A program made the position numbers and the translations under genes. A stretch of DNA of 64,000 nt, taken from NCBI RefSeq assembly GCF_002214605.1, contig NZ_CP015193.1, forward strand, positions 1,406,978 to 1,470,977. Reading direction: 5' to 3'. How positions within the stretch are numbered: position 1 is the stretch's first letter; the number at the start of each line of letters is the position of its first letter. Origin of the DNA: Thermococcus chitonophagus (GTDB lineage Archaea; Methanobacteriota_B; Thermococci; Thermococcales; Thermococcaceae). The notes beneath the pieces were generated by a model. It searched no databases, was not told the origin of the DNA, and saw only the letters and a program-made list of their open reading frames with translations. Positions 1 to 8,357 of the stretch are shown piece after piece.

Positions 1-672
1 GAGGGCAAAGTCCCAGATACGGTAAGGCTTTACGTCTTCAAGCCTAGTTCTGTGACCATAGGGAGATTTCAGAGCGTAAAGCACGATGTCAATCTAGAGA
101 AGGCTAGAGAGTTAGGTATTCCAGTCGTGAGGAGAATAACGGGAGGAGGAAGTGTTTTCCACGACGAATACGGTGAGATAACTTATTCTGTGATTATAGG
201 GGAAGACTACCACCCTGCCCTTAAGAACATTCAAGAGAGCTATAGATTCTTAGCAGGCCCCTTGGTCGATGCCCTTAAGGATCTAGGGTTGAAGGCAGAG
301 TTTTCAGGACTTAACGATATCATCGTTAACGGGAAGAAAATTAGTGGATCAGCCCAAACCAGAAGAAAGGGCGTCATTTTACAACACGGGACTTTCATGT
401 ACTCGACGAGACTTGAAATTCTGGCCTCTGTATTAAAGGTATCTAAGGAAAAACTGAAGGATAAGGGAGTGAAGAGCATATACGAGAGGGTAACCACCAT
501 AGAAAGGGAAGGAATAAAGCTGTCAAGGGAAGAAGCTTATGAGCTCCTGAAGAACAGCTTTTTCAGAGCATTTCCTTTGGAATTCGGAGAACTAACGGAC
601 TATGAGTTAGAGCTTGCGGAAAAGTTGATCGAGGAGAGATATGGGAACGAGAAGTGGAACTTCATGAAGTAA
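1..672 (+). CDS. lplA: Lipoate-protein ligase A family protein (5' end outside window)
   Basis: The frame is open from base 1, so the N-terminus lies outside the window; the internal GTG at 52 is not the start. The motif RRITGGGSVFHD (residues about 42-53 of the visible part) is the lipoyl/biotinyl-ligase signature RRxxGGGxVxHD, and the lysine in GLNDIIVNGKKISG is where the family keeps its catalytic lysine. The protein would attach lipoate or octanoate to a carrier domain such as GcvH. Its last 11 bases overlap the convergent CDF gene. Family assignment is strong; the exact acyl substrate is not readable. Confidence 0.85.
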   Translation, partial: EGKVPDTVRLYVFKPSSVTIGRFQSVKHDVNLEKARELGIPVVRRITGGGSVFHDEYGEITYSVIIGEDYHPALKNIQESYRFLAGPLVDALKDLGLKAEFSGLNDIIVNGKKISGSAQTRRKGVILQHGTFMYSTRLEILASVLKVSKEKLKDKGVKSIYERVTTIEREGIKLSREEAYELLKNSFFRAFPLEFGELTDYELELAEKLIEERYGNEKWNFMK

Positions 673-1522
673 CGCCCCTTATGTCCACGTGAACAAAGGC
701 AACTTCAACCTCTGGCAACTCCTCTATTTTCTTCTTAACTTCCTCACTAATATCGTGTGCCTCTTTAAGAGTCATCTCCGGAGGAACCTCTATGTGTAAC
801 TCAACATGTAGCCTATTTCCAACGTAGTGAGCCCTCAAATCATGAACTCCCAAAACCCCAGGAACGCTCTTGGCAACCTCCTCTATCCTTCTGCAAATTT
901 CATACGGAGGAGCTTTACCCGTTAAGTAGTGGACGTTCTCGAGGATTATTTCAACCGCAACTTTTCCTACGAACAGGGCAACTATAAATCCTGCAAGGGC
1001 ATCCCCAAAGCTTATTCCGACTTTCTCAAGGCCAAACCCAAAGAGAACAGCTATAGTACTCAGGACGTCGCTACGATGATGATAGGCATCGGCTATCAAT
1101 ATTTGATTGTTCGTTTTCTTTCCTACAGCTAGGGTGTACCTTGTCATACCTTCCTTAACGAGGATTGAGAGAACTGCAACACCAACCATTAAGGGAGTTA
1201 CCTCAATCCTCGTTCCGTGAATGATCCTTTCAAGGGAGTCTCTAGCTATTTCATAGGCAACTATAAGCAGGAGTTCGCCCATGAAGAACGCAAATAGAGG
1301 CTCAAATCTTGAATGACCAAATGGGTGGGAGCGGTCTGGGGGCTTTTTCGATATCTTCACCCCGATAAGTCCAATAATGCTCGTAAGGGTGTCACTGAAC
1401 GAATGAATGCCATCAGAAATTAGGGCTATGCTTGAATAGAGGAGGCCAACTAATATTTTAATAATTCCAAGTATCGTGTTCCCAACTATGCTCACCACTA
1501 TGGGCCTGTACTCCTCCCTCAT
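662..1522 (-). CDS. Cation diffusion facilitator (CDF) family metal exporter
   Basis: A 286-residue membrane protein with the CDF layout: several N-terminal transmembrane helices, HSFSDTLTS and DAYHHRSDVLS (the paired His/Asp metal-site motifs of helices 2 and 5), and a cytoplasmic C-terminal domain with VHDLRAHYVGNRLHVELHIEV. It would export Zn2+, Mn2+ or Fe2+ against protons; the metal cannot be told. The start at 1522 is chosen because GGTGA precedes it by four bases; an upstream ATG at 1543 would add seven residues. It is transcribed leftward and overlaps the lipoate-ligase stop. Confidence 0.88.
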   Translation of the reverse strand: MREEYRPIVVSIVGNTILGIIKILVGLLYSSIALISDGIHSFSDTLTSIIGLIGVKISKKPPDRSHPFGHSRFEPLFAFFMGELLLIVAYEIARDSLERIIHGTRIEVTPLMVGVAVLSILVKEGMTRYTLAVGKKTNNQILIADAYHHRSDVLSTIAVLFGFGLEKVGISFGDALAGFIVALFVGKVAVEIILENVHYLTGKAPPYEICRRIEEVAKSVPGVLGVHDLRAHYVGNRLHVELHIEVPPEMTLKEAHDISEEVKKKIEELPEVEVAFVHVDIRGVTS

Positions 1523-1615
1523 TTTATCACCTTGCATATGCACAAAATTTTCTGGGCAACAAAATTTTAGAGAAGAGGCTTATTAGGATTTCTTTTTGTT
1601 AGCCTAATCTAATTC

Positions 1616-1679
1616 CTGCGGTCAGTCCGTCACTCCCTCATCACGCATCAGCCTAGGCTGAACTCCTCATCCCGCGGTA
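1616..1679 (-). ncRNA. Candidate C/D box sRNA (double guide)
   Basis: Read leftward: C-like box GGGATGA (1673-1667, one mismatch to RTGATGA), a 15-nt guide, D' CTGA (1651-1648), three bases, C' GTGATGA (1644-1638), a 12-nt guide, D box CTGA (1625-1622). Flanking GCGG/CCGC (about 1675-1672 with 1621-1618) can form the terminal stem of a K-turn. This is the compact layout of Thermococcales guides for 2'-O-methylation, bound by L7Ae, Nop5 and fibrillarin. Targets were not worked out. Confidence 0.65.
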
Positions 1680-1687
1680 TTCCCTAA

Positions 1688-1746
1688 AAAGCTCAGAGAT
1701 CACCTACCATCATCACCACTCAGTTCGCCCATCAATCATCATTGCC
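1688..1746 (-). ncRNA. C/D box sRNA (double guide)
   Basis: Read leftward: C box ATGATGA (1742-1736), a 12-nt guide, D' CTGA (1723-1720), C' with core TGATGA (1715-1710), a 13-nt guide, D CTGA (1696-1693). All four boxes are canonical and spaced as in Pyrococcus sRNAs of about 55-60 nt. It lies about 10 bases upstream of a second C/D RNA on the same strand, so the two may come from one transcript. No open frame covers this stretch. Confidence 0.75.
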
Positions 1747-1776
1747 AAAATCTCAAAGAAGAGAGAGTTTAAAAAG

Positions 1777-2010
1777 TTAAACGTCCCAGCCGAACTCCTC
1801 CCTTACAAGCTTTACTAACTCCTTGAACTCTTCTTTCTTGATATTAACACTACTAGTAGCTCCAACGAGGGCAATTATTCCGTGAACTTCTTCTTGGATT
1901 TGTATAACGTCATCGCTAACTTTGGCCACCCTAAGTTCTCTCCTTGCAACTTCGTCTTCACTTATCTTGAACCTGTCCTCCCCTATCTTGTAGTACCTGA
2001 TCTCTGTCAT
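1777..2010 (-). CDS. Conserved-looking small protein of unknown function
   Basis: A 77-residue acidic protein starting MTEIRYYKIG. The start at 2010 has GGAGGTGA four bases upstream; a longer start at 2037 has no such support. It has a beta-rich N-terminal part with KISEDEVARRELRVAKV, then a hydrophobic strand GIIALVGATSS and a helical end. No enzyme motif is seen and I do not recognise the family. A TATA-like TTTATAAT lies upstream, so it is probably transcribed alone. Confidence 0.7.
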   Translation of the reverse strand: MTEIRYYKIGEDRFKISEDEVARRELRVAKVSDDVIQIQEEVHGIIALVGATSSVNIKKEEFKELVKLVREEFGWDV

Positions 2011-2128
2011 TTTACTCACCTCCCGAAGCCCTTCCAAATTTTAGTTACGAAACGGAAGATTATAAAGGTTTCTCAGCCCAGGAACCGTAATATTTATAAA
2101 GTCATTTCAGTGGTTATTTTTTGGACGC

Positions 2129-2204
2129 GCCGCCGTAGCTTAGCTGGTGGAGCGCCGGACTGTTAATCCGGCGGTCCCCGGTTCGAATCCGGGCGGCGGC
2201 GCCA
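2129..2204 (+). tRNA. tRNA-Asn (anticodon GTT)
   Basis: A full cloverleaf: acceptor GCCGCCG pairing with CGGCGGC, a normal D arm, anticodon stem CCGGA/TCCGG with loop CTGTTAA giving anticodon GTT, T arm with GGTTCGAAT, discriminator G and an encoded CCA at 2202-2204. No intron. A TATA-like TTTATAAA lies about 30 bases upstream. Confidence 0.97.
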
Positions 2205-2212
2205 AAAGGAAA

Positions 2213-2290
2213 GGGCCCGTAGCTCAGCCTGGTCAGAGCGCGCGGCTCATAACCGCGTGGTCCGGGGTTCAAATCCCCGCGGGCCCACCA
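2213..2290 (+). tRNA. tRNA with CAT anticodon (elongator Met or Ile2)
   Basis: A complete cloverleaf eight bases after tRNA-Asn: acceptor GGGCCCG pairing with CGGGCCC, anticodon loop CTCATAA, T arm GGTTCAAAT, discriminator A and an encoded CCA. Archaeal CAT tRNAs are initiator Met, elongator Met, or Ile2, where the wobble C becomes agmatidine through TiaS. The GGGCCC acceptor end and A73 favour Ile2, in my judgement, but elongator Met cannot be excluded by eye. Probably co-transcribed with tRNA-Asn. Confidence 0.93.
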
Positions 2291-2293
2291 GAA

Positions 2294-3130
2294 TTATTCC
2301 CTTCTTGAAAGCATTATTCCCAGGAGGATTAATGCAAGGCCTAGAAGTGTCGATTTCAAGATCTTCTCTCCAACTACAATTGATATGAACACCAAGGAAA
2401 GCACAGGAGTTAGGTAAACGAGAGATGCAACTTTTCCAGCGTCCTCTCTTTCCAACGCCTTAAGCCACAGAAGGAAAGTAAGACCCATCTCAAATGTCCC
2501 AATGTAAACTGCCCCAAGGATCCCAAGTGGATCGAACTTTATACCCCTTATGACTCCGAGAGCGAGAATGTAAAGAGAGCCAAAGAAGAAGTTCCAGAAC
2601 ATCTTCTCTTCAGCCTTTCTGGGATCTCTAAGGTTAAAGATCCAGTACATGGCCCACACCAACGCACTACTTAAGGCAAGGGCGTCGCCAAGGGGATTTG
2701 CAAAGCTTAAAGAGGAAAGGTTACCATGCGTTCCAATGACCAACGCTCCAAGGAATCCAACGATAACACCAAAGAACTCTTTAATAGTCAAAGGCTGGCC
2801 TAAAAAAGCTGAAGAGAATACCACGAGAATTATAGGCCATGTGTAGTTTAATGCCTGCGCCTCTTGAGCGGGCAGAAGGGAGTATGCGTTGAATAATACT
2901 AAGTAATACAGGAAGGGATTTATAAATCCTAAAAACGCTGAGTATAGATTTTCCCTTACAGAAAACTTCCTACCTTCTCTAAGATTCACTCCCAGGAATA
3001 TTATCGTCGATGTCAGGGAGGCATAAAGGAGCATACTTACAGGATCCAACCTCGAGAGAGTAAGCTTAAATGCCGAAGCTACGGTAGACCAGAAGATTAT
3101 GGCAAGTATGGCATAATGAACAGGGCGCAT
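2294..3130 (-). CDS. EamA/DMT-superfamily permease
   Basis: A 278-residue protein made of two similar halves of about five hydrophobic helices each, with PLTIKEFFGVIVGFLGALVI in the first half and a matching segment in the second, the pattern of the drug/metabolite transporter EamA family. Substrate unknown. The start ATG at 3128-3130 has no clear ribosome site and may be leaderless. Its stop lies three bases from the tRNA 3' end on the other strand. Confidence 0.85.
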   Translation of the reverse strand: MRPVHYAILAIIFWSTVASAFKLTLSRLDPVSMLLYASLTSTIIFLGVNLREGRKFSVRENLYSAFLGFINPFLYYLVLFNAYSLLPAQEAQALNYTWPIILVVFSSAFLGQPLTIKEFFGVIVGFLGALVIGTHGNLSSLSFANPLGDALALSSALVWAMYWIFNLRDPRKAEEKMFWNFFFGSLYILALGVIRGIKFDPLGILGAVYIGTFEMGLTFLLWLKALEREDAGKVASLVYLTPVLSLVFISIVVGEKILKSTLLGLALILLGIMLSRRE

Positions 3131-3160
3131 ATAGAAGGATAGAAGGGGAGGTTAATAACG

Positions 3161-3364
3161 TTACTTCTTCTTGGCCCTCTGAAGCTTGGCCTCTTGGTAA
3201 GCCTTGGTCCACTTAAGCTTCCTGGGGTTCCTGCCCATGAAGAAGTACCTCTCGCACTTCCTTGAGCAGAAGAAGAATACCCTCCCATCGTTTCTGACGA
3301 ACATCTTTCCAGTTCCCGGCTCGAATGGCTTCCCACAGTAGGAGCAGATGTTCCACCTTGCCAT
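3161..3364 (-). CDS. rpl24e: Large ribosomal subunit protein eL24
   Basis: 67 residues with the zinc-binding arrangement [15 protein letters not shown] then [11 protein letters not shown], where the four cysteines bind zinc, followed by the basic tail [14 protein letters not shown]. This is the archaeal L24e of normal length. GGAGGTGA lies five bases before ATG. It is the last gene of an L7Ae-S28e-L24e operon, an arrangement typical of Thermococcales. Confidence 0.97.
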   Translation of the reverse strand: MARWNICSYCGKPFEPGTGKMFVRNDGRVFFFCSRKCERYFFMGRNPRKLKWTKAYQEAKLQRAKKK

Positions 3365-3369
3365 TCAAT

Positions 3370-3585
3370 TCACCTCCTGCTCTTGATCTCCCTAGCCTCT
3401 CTTTCTGTCTCTCTAAGGATCAGTATGTCTCCAACCCTCACGGGACCTCTAACGTTCCTCCTAATTACTCTACCCTTATCCCTACCTTCAAGGATTCTAA
3501 CCTTTACCTGGGTCACGTCACCAGTTGTTCCCGTTCTCCCTATGATTTCGATAACTTCAGCTGGATACCCCTCATCCTCCGCCAT
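3370..3585 (-). CDS. rps28e: Small ribosomal subunit protein eS28
   Basis: 71 residues with the S28e core: [21 protein letters not shown], then [23 protein letters not shown] and the family ending [10 protein letters not shown]. An OB-fold protein of the 30S head. GGTGAGAG precedes the ATG. Only five bases separate it from rpl24e, so the two are co-transcribed. Confidence 0.97.
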
Positions 3586-3633
3586 TCTCTCTCACCCCTA
3601 AAGATGATCGTGAAAGGGGAAAGGAAGGGGAGC

Positions 3634-4008
3634 TCACTTCATGAGCTCCCTAACCTTCATTGCGATTTCCTCAACAAGCTCCCTAGCCTTACCGGGCTCG
3701 ATTATAGCAACACTAGCTGCAGCAACCTCAATTCCAGCTGCAGCACCAAGCTCCTTCTTGCTTGGGACGTAAATGTATGGAATCTCTTTCTCCTCACAGA
3801 GCGGTGGGAGGTGTGCAACGATCTCCTCTGGATCTACATCCTCAGCAATTATAACGAGCTTAGCCTGGCCCCTCTCAACAGCCTTCGTGGTCTCGTTGGT
3901 TCCCTTCCTTATCTTTCCAGTGTCCCTTGCTATTTCTACAGCCTGAAGGGCCTTCTCAGCGAGCTCCTTTGGAACCTCAAACTTCACGTAACTTGGCTTG
4001 GCCATCAT
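3634..4008 (-). CDS. rpl7ae: Ribosomal protein L7Ae / K-turn binding protein
   Basis: 124 residues with the L7Ae RNA-binding signature [16 protein letters not shown] and the later [12 protein letters not shown]. In archaea it is both a 50S protein and the K-turn-binding core of box C/D and H/ACA particles and of RNase P. Two adjacent ATGs follow AGGAGGG; the first is used. It heads the operon with rps28e and rpl24e. Its role links functionally with the C/D sRNAs and Nop10 elsewhere in the window. Confidence 0.97.
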   Translation of the reverse strand: MMAKPSYVKFEVPKELAEKALQAVEIARDTGKIRKGTNETTKAVERGQAKLVIIAEDVDPEEIVAHLPPLCEEKEIPYIYVPSKKELGAAAGIEVAAASVAIIEPGKARELVEEIAMKVRELMK

Positions 4009-4128
4009 CCATCCCTCCTTCAGTCATCGTTCATCTGTCGAGCTTGGTTGAGGTGGAGAATTTAAAAGGCTTGTGGTCCCTAGGAATGTTTTTAAAGACT
4101 GGGTATTTTTCAAGCCTTAGGGATCACC

Positions 4129-4716
4129 GTGAAGAAGGTTTGGAAGTACTTTCCTGGGACACTTACACTTCTCGTCCTTATAACGCTCGTATTTGCCTAT
4201 GAGCTTATAGTTGGATTTAACAGGGCGATATTTCAGCTTGCACAGATAAACTTCCTAGTTTTGTATAAAGGTGAGTGGTGGAGGCTGATAACTGCAATAT
4301 TCGTACATATGGGATTCGTTCACTTCGCGTTGAACGCATTCTGGCTGTTCTATCTCGGAATTGATCTAGAGGGAGTAGTTGGAACTAAGAGGTTTCTCGC
4401 GGTTTTCTTTATCTCAGCCTTAGTTGGGAACGTGTTAAGTCTGTTTACGCTTCCCCTCGATGTCGCCTCGGGGGGTGCCAGTGGAGGACTGTTTGGAATA
4501 GTCGGGGCATCTTTAGCGATAGAGGGAGTTTTAAGGAGGAACATGAGTAAGGCCCTAATGAACGCCCTCTTCCTGTTCCTGATAAACAGTATATTCCCTG
4601 GGGTGAATATAATAGCCCACTTCGGGGGTCTAGCAACAGGTTTAGCCCTGGGATACACCTACGGAAAATGGCTGAAGAGAAAGTTGATAGACATGAGCTA
4701 TTGGTCATTTGTCTGA
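4129..4716 (+). CDS. Rhomboid family intramembrane serine protease
   Basis: A 195-residue protein with about six membrane helices. The motif SGGASGGLFG holds the GASG box with nucleophile Ser118; IIAHFGG supplies the catalytic His164; VHFALNAFW supplies the HxxxN helix-2 motif. It would cut single-pass membrane proteins inside the bilayer. The GTG start at 4129 has no clear ribosome site; a TATA-like TTTTTAAAG about 40 bases upstream suggests a short-leader or leaderless message. Its 3' end overlaps the convergent frameshifted gene by 19 bases. Confidence 0.93.
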   Translation: MKKVWKYFPGTLTLLVLITLVFAYELIVGFNRAIFQLAQINFLVLYKGEWWRLITAIFVHMGFVHFALNAFWLFYLGIDLEGVVGTKRFLAVFFISALVGNVLSLFTLPLDVASGGASGGLFGIVGASLAIEGVLRRNMSKALMNALFLFLINSIFPGVNIIAHFGGLATGLALGYTYGKWLKRKLIDMSYWSFV

Positions 4717-5271
4717 TTTCGTTCTTTTTCATAGGCGATCATGCCCTTAGATAGCATTTCTTTCAACCTTCCCTTGCCCAGCACCTTTACTATATCATTG
4801 ACATTCATAAAATCTAGGTCAACACCCTCCTCCCTTGCTATTTCCTCTAGATCAATTCCCCTCTCCTTAGCGAACCTAATTAACAATTCACGGGCTTTTT
4901 CGTAGGTGATCTCCTCCTTAGTTTCCCACACATATTCACTCAGATTTCTGAAAAATTCTGTCATGTTCACCCCGTGTATCTCAGCAAACCTGTACAATGC
5001 GGCAAACCTTATCTCTTGAAAGCCGGGATATTCCTCTTCTCTTATGAGGGTTTCACCGTTGAGAGTTACCTCTTCGACTTCAATTTTTTCCCTCCATGAG
5101 AATTGTGTATGTGATGTTATCAAGGACGATCTCAACCGTAGAGTTCCCTATCTTTATGCCACTTCCACCTTCAGCGTTTCTACTTTGAAAAGAACTACCA
5201 TGTATAAATAAGACAACAAATAGCATAATACTAATAATAGCTACAATAACAATACCTTTGTTTTTTACCAT
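4698..5271 (-). pseudogene. Membrane-anchored protein of unknown function, split by a frameshift in an A6 run
   Basis: Two leftward frames look like one gene. The 63-residue N-part (5271-5080) has a start, one membrane helix IVIVAIISIMLFVVLFI and a short beta segment ending NITYTILMEGKN. The 145-residue frame continues with IEVEEVTLNGETL, an acidic helical domain (RFAALYRFAEIHGV, ELLIRFAKERGIDLEEIA). The frames meet at a run of six A (T6 at 5084-5089 on the plus strand); removing one A would read EGKIEVEEVTL without a break. The second frame has only weak TTG starts inside the first. Alternatives are two overlapping genes, ribosomal frameshifting or a base-calling error. Function unknown. Confidence 0.6.
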
Positions 5272-5295
5272 ACTTTTAACTGGGCTTAATAATAT

Positions 5296-5952
5296 TTAAA
5301 CCTTTCTAATCTCCACCTTTGGACACAGATTTTTAAGGGGACACACCTCACACCTAGGCTTTATAGGTCTGCAGATCCTTTTTCCATGGTCTACCATGGC
5401 ATGATTGACGTACAGCCACTCATCCTTAGGAATTAGTTGCTTCAACCTTTCTTCAACATCCTCGGGAGAGGCATCCTTAGGAACGAGCCCAAGCCTCTTG
5501 CTTATCCTGTTAACGTGGGTATCCACTGGGATAGCTGGAATTCCAAATCCATAGGCAAGGACTATGTTGGCACACTTCCTTCCGATCCCAGGAAGCTTAA
5601 TCAGCTCCTCAAACTTATCCGGAACTCTACCTCCGTACTTCTCGAGGATGATCCTTGAGGATTCAACTATCCACCTTCCCTTGCTCCTCCAAAGGCCAAC
5701 CTTAAGCGACCTCAAAAATTCCTGCATCTCCTCAACACTAGCCCTTGCGATGTCCTCGATGGTTGGGTATCGCTTAAAGAGCTCTTCGGCAACCCTATCC
5801 GTCACCTCATCCCTGTTCCTTTGGGAGATTATGCACTTAATTAGCGTTCTGTAGGGATCTCCTGAAACGTGCCTTTCCCTGGGGTAAGTTCTCTTGAGTA
5901 TCTTAACGATTTTGAGAGCCCTAGACCTTAATGAGCTTAAGTCTTCTTCCAT
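5296..5952 (-). CDS. nth: Endonuclease III (DNA glycosylase/AP lyase)
   Basis: 218 residues with the helix-hairpin-helix LPGIGRKCANIVL carrying the catalytic lysine, the aspartate of VDTHVNRISKRL, and the C-terminal 4Fe-4S loop C-x6-C-x2-C-x5-C (CRPIKPRCEVCPLKNLC). It removes oxidised pyrimidines and cuts the abasic strand. ATG at 5952 is preferred over the TTG just before it; GGTGG lies upstream. The start overlaps the upstream gene's end by 32 bases, so both are read from one message. Confidence 0.96.
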   Translation of the reverse strand: MEEDLSSLRSRALKIVKILKRTYPRERHVSGDPYRTLIKCIISQRNRDEVTDRVAEELFKRYPTIEDIARASVEEMQEFLRSLKVGLWRSKGRWIVESSRIILEKYGGRVPDKFEELIKLPGIGRKCANIVLAYGFGIPAIPVDTHVNRISKRLGLVPKDASPEDVEERLKQLIPKDEWLYVNHAMVDHGKRICRPIKPRCEVCPLKNLCPKVEIRKV

Positions 5953-6349
5953 CAACTACCACCAAGCCCGCCTTTGTCTGAATCACTTTAATTAAGTTTT
6001 CGAACTTTTCCCTGTATATCTCTTCAAGATTTTGGTTCAAAATTAGAACTTCATTTTCGAGAACCACGATAATATTATCACCATAAATGTACACATCCCT
6101 GGGCTTACCTGGGAGCTCGATCTCTAGAACATCAACCCCAGGCCTTGCAATAACAATTGCCGTCTTCTCAGAAACCCTGACGGGAGAGGGAACTGCTTGA
6201 ACCACCTTGAACTCCAAGGGCTTCCCCAGGATATTTACTGTTACAACTTCCCCAGTTTTTACCTCTCTCCCCTTAAGCTTGGCCCTTAGAACCTCAGCAA
6301 AATCCTGGGGTAGCTCTACATTTGTCAATGGTTTTAGAACTACCCTCAT
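5921..6349 (-). CDS. Protein with Cdc48 N-domain-like start, function unknown
   Basis: 142 residues, beta-rich. The segment GEVVTVNILGKPLEFKVV followed by SPVRVSEKTAIVI resembles the N-terminal barrel of archaeal Cdc48/VAT ATPases. The second half (DVYIYGDNIIVVLENEVLILN, then GLVVVDGRRLKLIKV) is a short repeat of strands. No ATPase module is attached. It sits between the Lrp-type regulator (one base upstream) and nth (overlapping), in one operon. The resemblance is by eye only. Confidence 0.7.
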   Translation of the reverse strand: MRVVLKPLTNVELPQDFAEVLRAKLKGREVKTGEVVTVNILGKPLEFKVVQAVPSPVRVSEKTAIVIARPGVDVLEIELPGKPRDVYIYGDNIIVVLENEVLILNQNLEEIYREKFENLIKVIQTKAGLVVVDGRRLKLIKV

Positions 6350-6796
6350 TTAGAACACCCTCGCATAGCCCCACTTCTTGACGCTCGTAAGGATTGAGGT
6401 TTCAGTGCTTTTAATTCCATCTATCTTGCCCAGCTTATCGAGGAGGAAGTTCTCAAGCTCCTCGAGGCTCCTCAGGGTTACCTGCATAAATATATCATGG
6501 GCCCCTGTGGCTATACCCAGAACATCAACTTCATCAAATTTAGCGAGCTTTTCGGCTACCTCTCTGACCTTGCTGGGCTCAACATCAACGGCTATAACGG
6601 CCACTATACTATAACCAGCCTTGAATGGATTTATAAGAGCAGCGAACTTCCTTATTATGCCCTTCTCAACGAGCCTTTTCACCCTAGCTCTAACTGTTGA
6701 CTCTGGAATCCCCAATATCCTTGCGACCTCCGAGTAGCTCATTCTTCCATCCTCCTGGAGTAAGTGGAGTATCCTTCTGTCAAGCTCATCCAACAT
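6350..6796 (-). CDS. Lrp/AsnC family transcription regulator
   Basis: 148 residues: an N-terminal helix-turn-helix (LDELDRRILHLLQEDGRMSY, then ARILGIPESTVRARVKRL) and a C-terminal RAM ligand domain (YSIVAVIAVDVEPSKV; GAHDIFMQVTLRSLEEL). Such proteins sense amino acids. GGTGAAG precedes ATG 6796. It is divergent from a class III aminotransferase 117 bases away, the usual sign of an Lrp protein controlling a neighbouring amino-acid gene as well as itself. Confidence 0.95.
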   Translation of the reverse strand: MLDELDRRILHLLQEDGRMSYSEVARILGIPESTVRARVKRLVEKGIIRKFAALINPFKAGYSIVAVIAVDVEPSKVREVAEKLAKFDEVDVLGIATGAHDIFMQVTLRSLEELENFLLDKLGKIDGIKSTETSILTSVKKWGYARVF

Positions 6797-6913
6797 TTTT
6801 ACTTCACCATTTCTACGGATTTAGTATCCATCCTAATAAATATTATGACGAATCGACAAAATCATGCCGAAAAAGTTATCGAATTCTAAAGAGTACAGTA
6901 TTAGGGGGAAACC

Positions 6914-8245
6914 ATGGATCCGTGGGAGATCGTTGAGAGGTACCATAGAGTTATCGCTCCAGCCAACAGGACAACTTACTTTCCCCTAGTTCCAGTAAAA
7001 GCCGAAAATGCAAAGGTCTGGGATGTAAATGGGAGGGAATATATAGACTTCCTGAGCGATGCAGCAGTTCAAAACGTAGGCCACAATAATCCTAGAGTTG
7101 TTAGGGCAATAAAGGAACAAGTTGAAAAGCTAGTTCATGCAACGTACATTTATTCCTTCCCACTAGAACCACTACTCTTAGCGGAGAAGCTTGTTGAGAT
7201 TGCCCCAATAGATAACGCTAAAGTCTCTCTTGGACTAAGCGGGGCAGATGCTAATGATGGTGCGATAAAGTTTGCAAGGGCCTATACTAAAAAGCATACT
7301 ATCCTGAGTTACATGAGGAGCTTTTACGGCTCAACATATGGTGCAATGAGTCTTACAGGATTAGACTTCCATGTCAGGGCAATGGTAGGTGAGCTAAGCG
7401 GAATTCATTACATTCCTTATCCAAACTGCTATCGCTGCCCGTTCGGTAAAGACCCAAAGAGTTGCAAGATGGAGTGCGTAGAGTACATAAAAGAAAAGTT
7501 TGAGGGGGAAGTCTATGCCGAAGGGGTTGCCGCGCTATTTGCTGAGCCCATTCAAGGTGACTCCGGTATGGTTGTCCCTCCCGAGAGTTACTTCAGGAAG
7601 ATCAAGAAGATACTCGATAATTATGGAATATTACTTGTGGTCGATGAGGTGCAGAGCGGTATGGGGAGAACGGGAAAGTGGTTTGCGATAGAGCACTTCG
7701 GCGTTAAGCCAGACATAATAACAATAGCAAAGCCCCTTGGAGGCGGATTGCCAATAAGTGCAACAATTGGAAGAGCTGAGATCATGGATTCCCTACCCCC
7801 TTTAAGTCATGCATTCACGCTCTCGGGCAATCCAACTGCAGCTAGAGCTGCATTGGCTGTCATAGAGGAGATCGAGGAGAAAGATCTCCTGAGAAGAGCC
7901 AAAAAGCTTGGAGACTATTCAAAAAAGAGGTTGGAAAAAATGAAAGAGGAGCATGAGCTCATTGGAGATGTTAGAGGGCTAGGGTTAATGCTTGGGGTTG
8001 AACTCGTGAAGAACAGGGAAACAAAGGAGAGAGCATTTGAGGAAGCGAAGAAGGTCGTATGGAGGGCATTTGAACTTGGTCTGATAGTGGCTTTCCTTCA
8101 GGGTAATGTTCTGAGGATCCAGCCTCCCTTAACCATTGAAGAAGATGTCCTCGATGAGGGCCTTAATATATTAGAGAGGGCCATAAGTGATGTTGAGGAG
8201 GGAAAAGTCCCAGATGACGTCGTGAAGAATGTGCAGGGATGGTAA
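6914..8245 (+). CDS. Class III PLP-dependent aminotransferase (GABA/ornithine aminotransferase or amino-acid racemase type)
   Basis: 443 residues with the class III hallmarks: the PLP-phosphate loop [13 protein letters not shown], the cofactor aspartate in [15 protein letters not shown] and the Schiff-base lysine in [12 protein letters not shown]-like context ([11 protein letters not shown]). The insert with [17 protein letters not shown] is common to Thermococcales members. Some close archaeal relatives are 4-aminobutyrate or omega-amino acid aminotransferases and others are amino-acid racemases; sequence alone does not decide. GGGGG lies six bases before ATG. Divergent from the Lrp gene. 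Confidence 0.9.
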   Translation: MDPWEIVERYHRVIAPANRTTYFPLVPVKAENAKVWDVNGREYIDFLSDAAVQNVGHNNPRVVRAIKEQVEKLVHATYIYSFPLEPLLLAEKLVEIAPIDNAKVSLGLSGADANDGAIKFARAYTKKHTILSYMRSFYGSTYGAMSLTGLDFHVRAMVGELSGIHYIPYPNCYRCPFGKDPKSCKMECVEYIKEKFEGEVYAEGVAALFAEPIQGDSGMVVPPESYFRKIKKILDNYGILLVVDEVQSGMGRTGKWFAIEHFGVKPDIITIAKPLGGGLPISATIGRAEIMDSLPPLSHAFTLSGNPTAARAALAVIEEIEEKDLLRRAKKLGDYSKKRLEKMKEEHELIGDVRGLGLMLGVELVKNRETKERAFEEAKKVVWRAFELGLIVAFLQGNVLRIQPPLTIEEDVLDEGLNILERAISDVEEGKVPDDVVKNVQGW

Positions 8246-8282
8246 GGCCTGTTTTGTGGTGAGAAAATGGTTAGTTGTTTAA

Positions 8283-8300
8283 ATTATTCTTTTTTTATTC
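8283..8300 (+). terminator. T-rich terminator after the aminotransferase
   Basis: The plus strand carries a run of seven T within TTCTTTTTTTATTC about 45 bases after the stop, the usual archaeal intrinsic termination signal. There is no strong hairpin. Confidence 0.5.
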
Positions 8301-8330
8301 TACACCTTAGATAATACTAACTTGGATCGT

Positions 8331-8341
8331 TCAAAAAAAGA
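8331..8341 (-). terminator. T7 terminator after the second chitinase gene
   Basis: Seven A on the plus strand (8333-8339) give TTTTTTT on the leftward transcript, about 18 bases after the chitinase stop at 8358. This would end the chitinase operon. Confidence 0.5.
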
Positions 8342-8357
8342 AGAGTTTAATAGAATT

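Noticed and set aside
1582-1608. ATTAGG and CCTAAT upstream of the CDF gene as a third metal-repressor operator
   Set aside because: The arms are 15 bases apart instead of four, so this is not the same site; it may be chance in AT-rich DNA.
3325-4065. 246-codon plus-strand frame over the ribosomal protein genes
   Set aside because: It is antisense to rpl24e, rps28e and rpl7ae, all unmistakable, and its composition is not protein-like.
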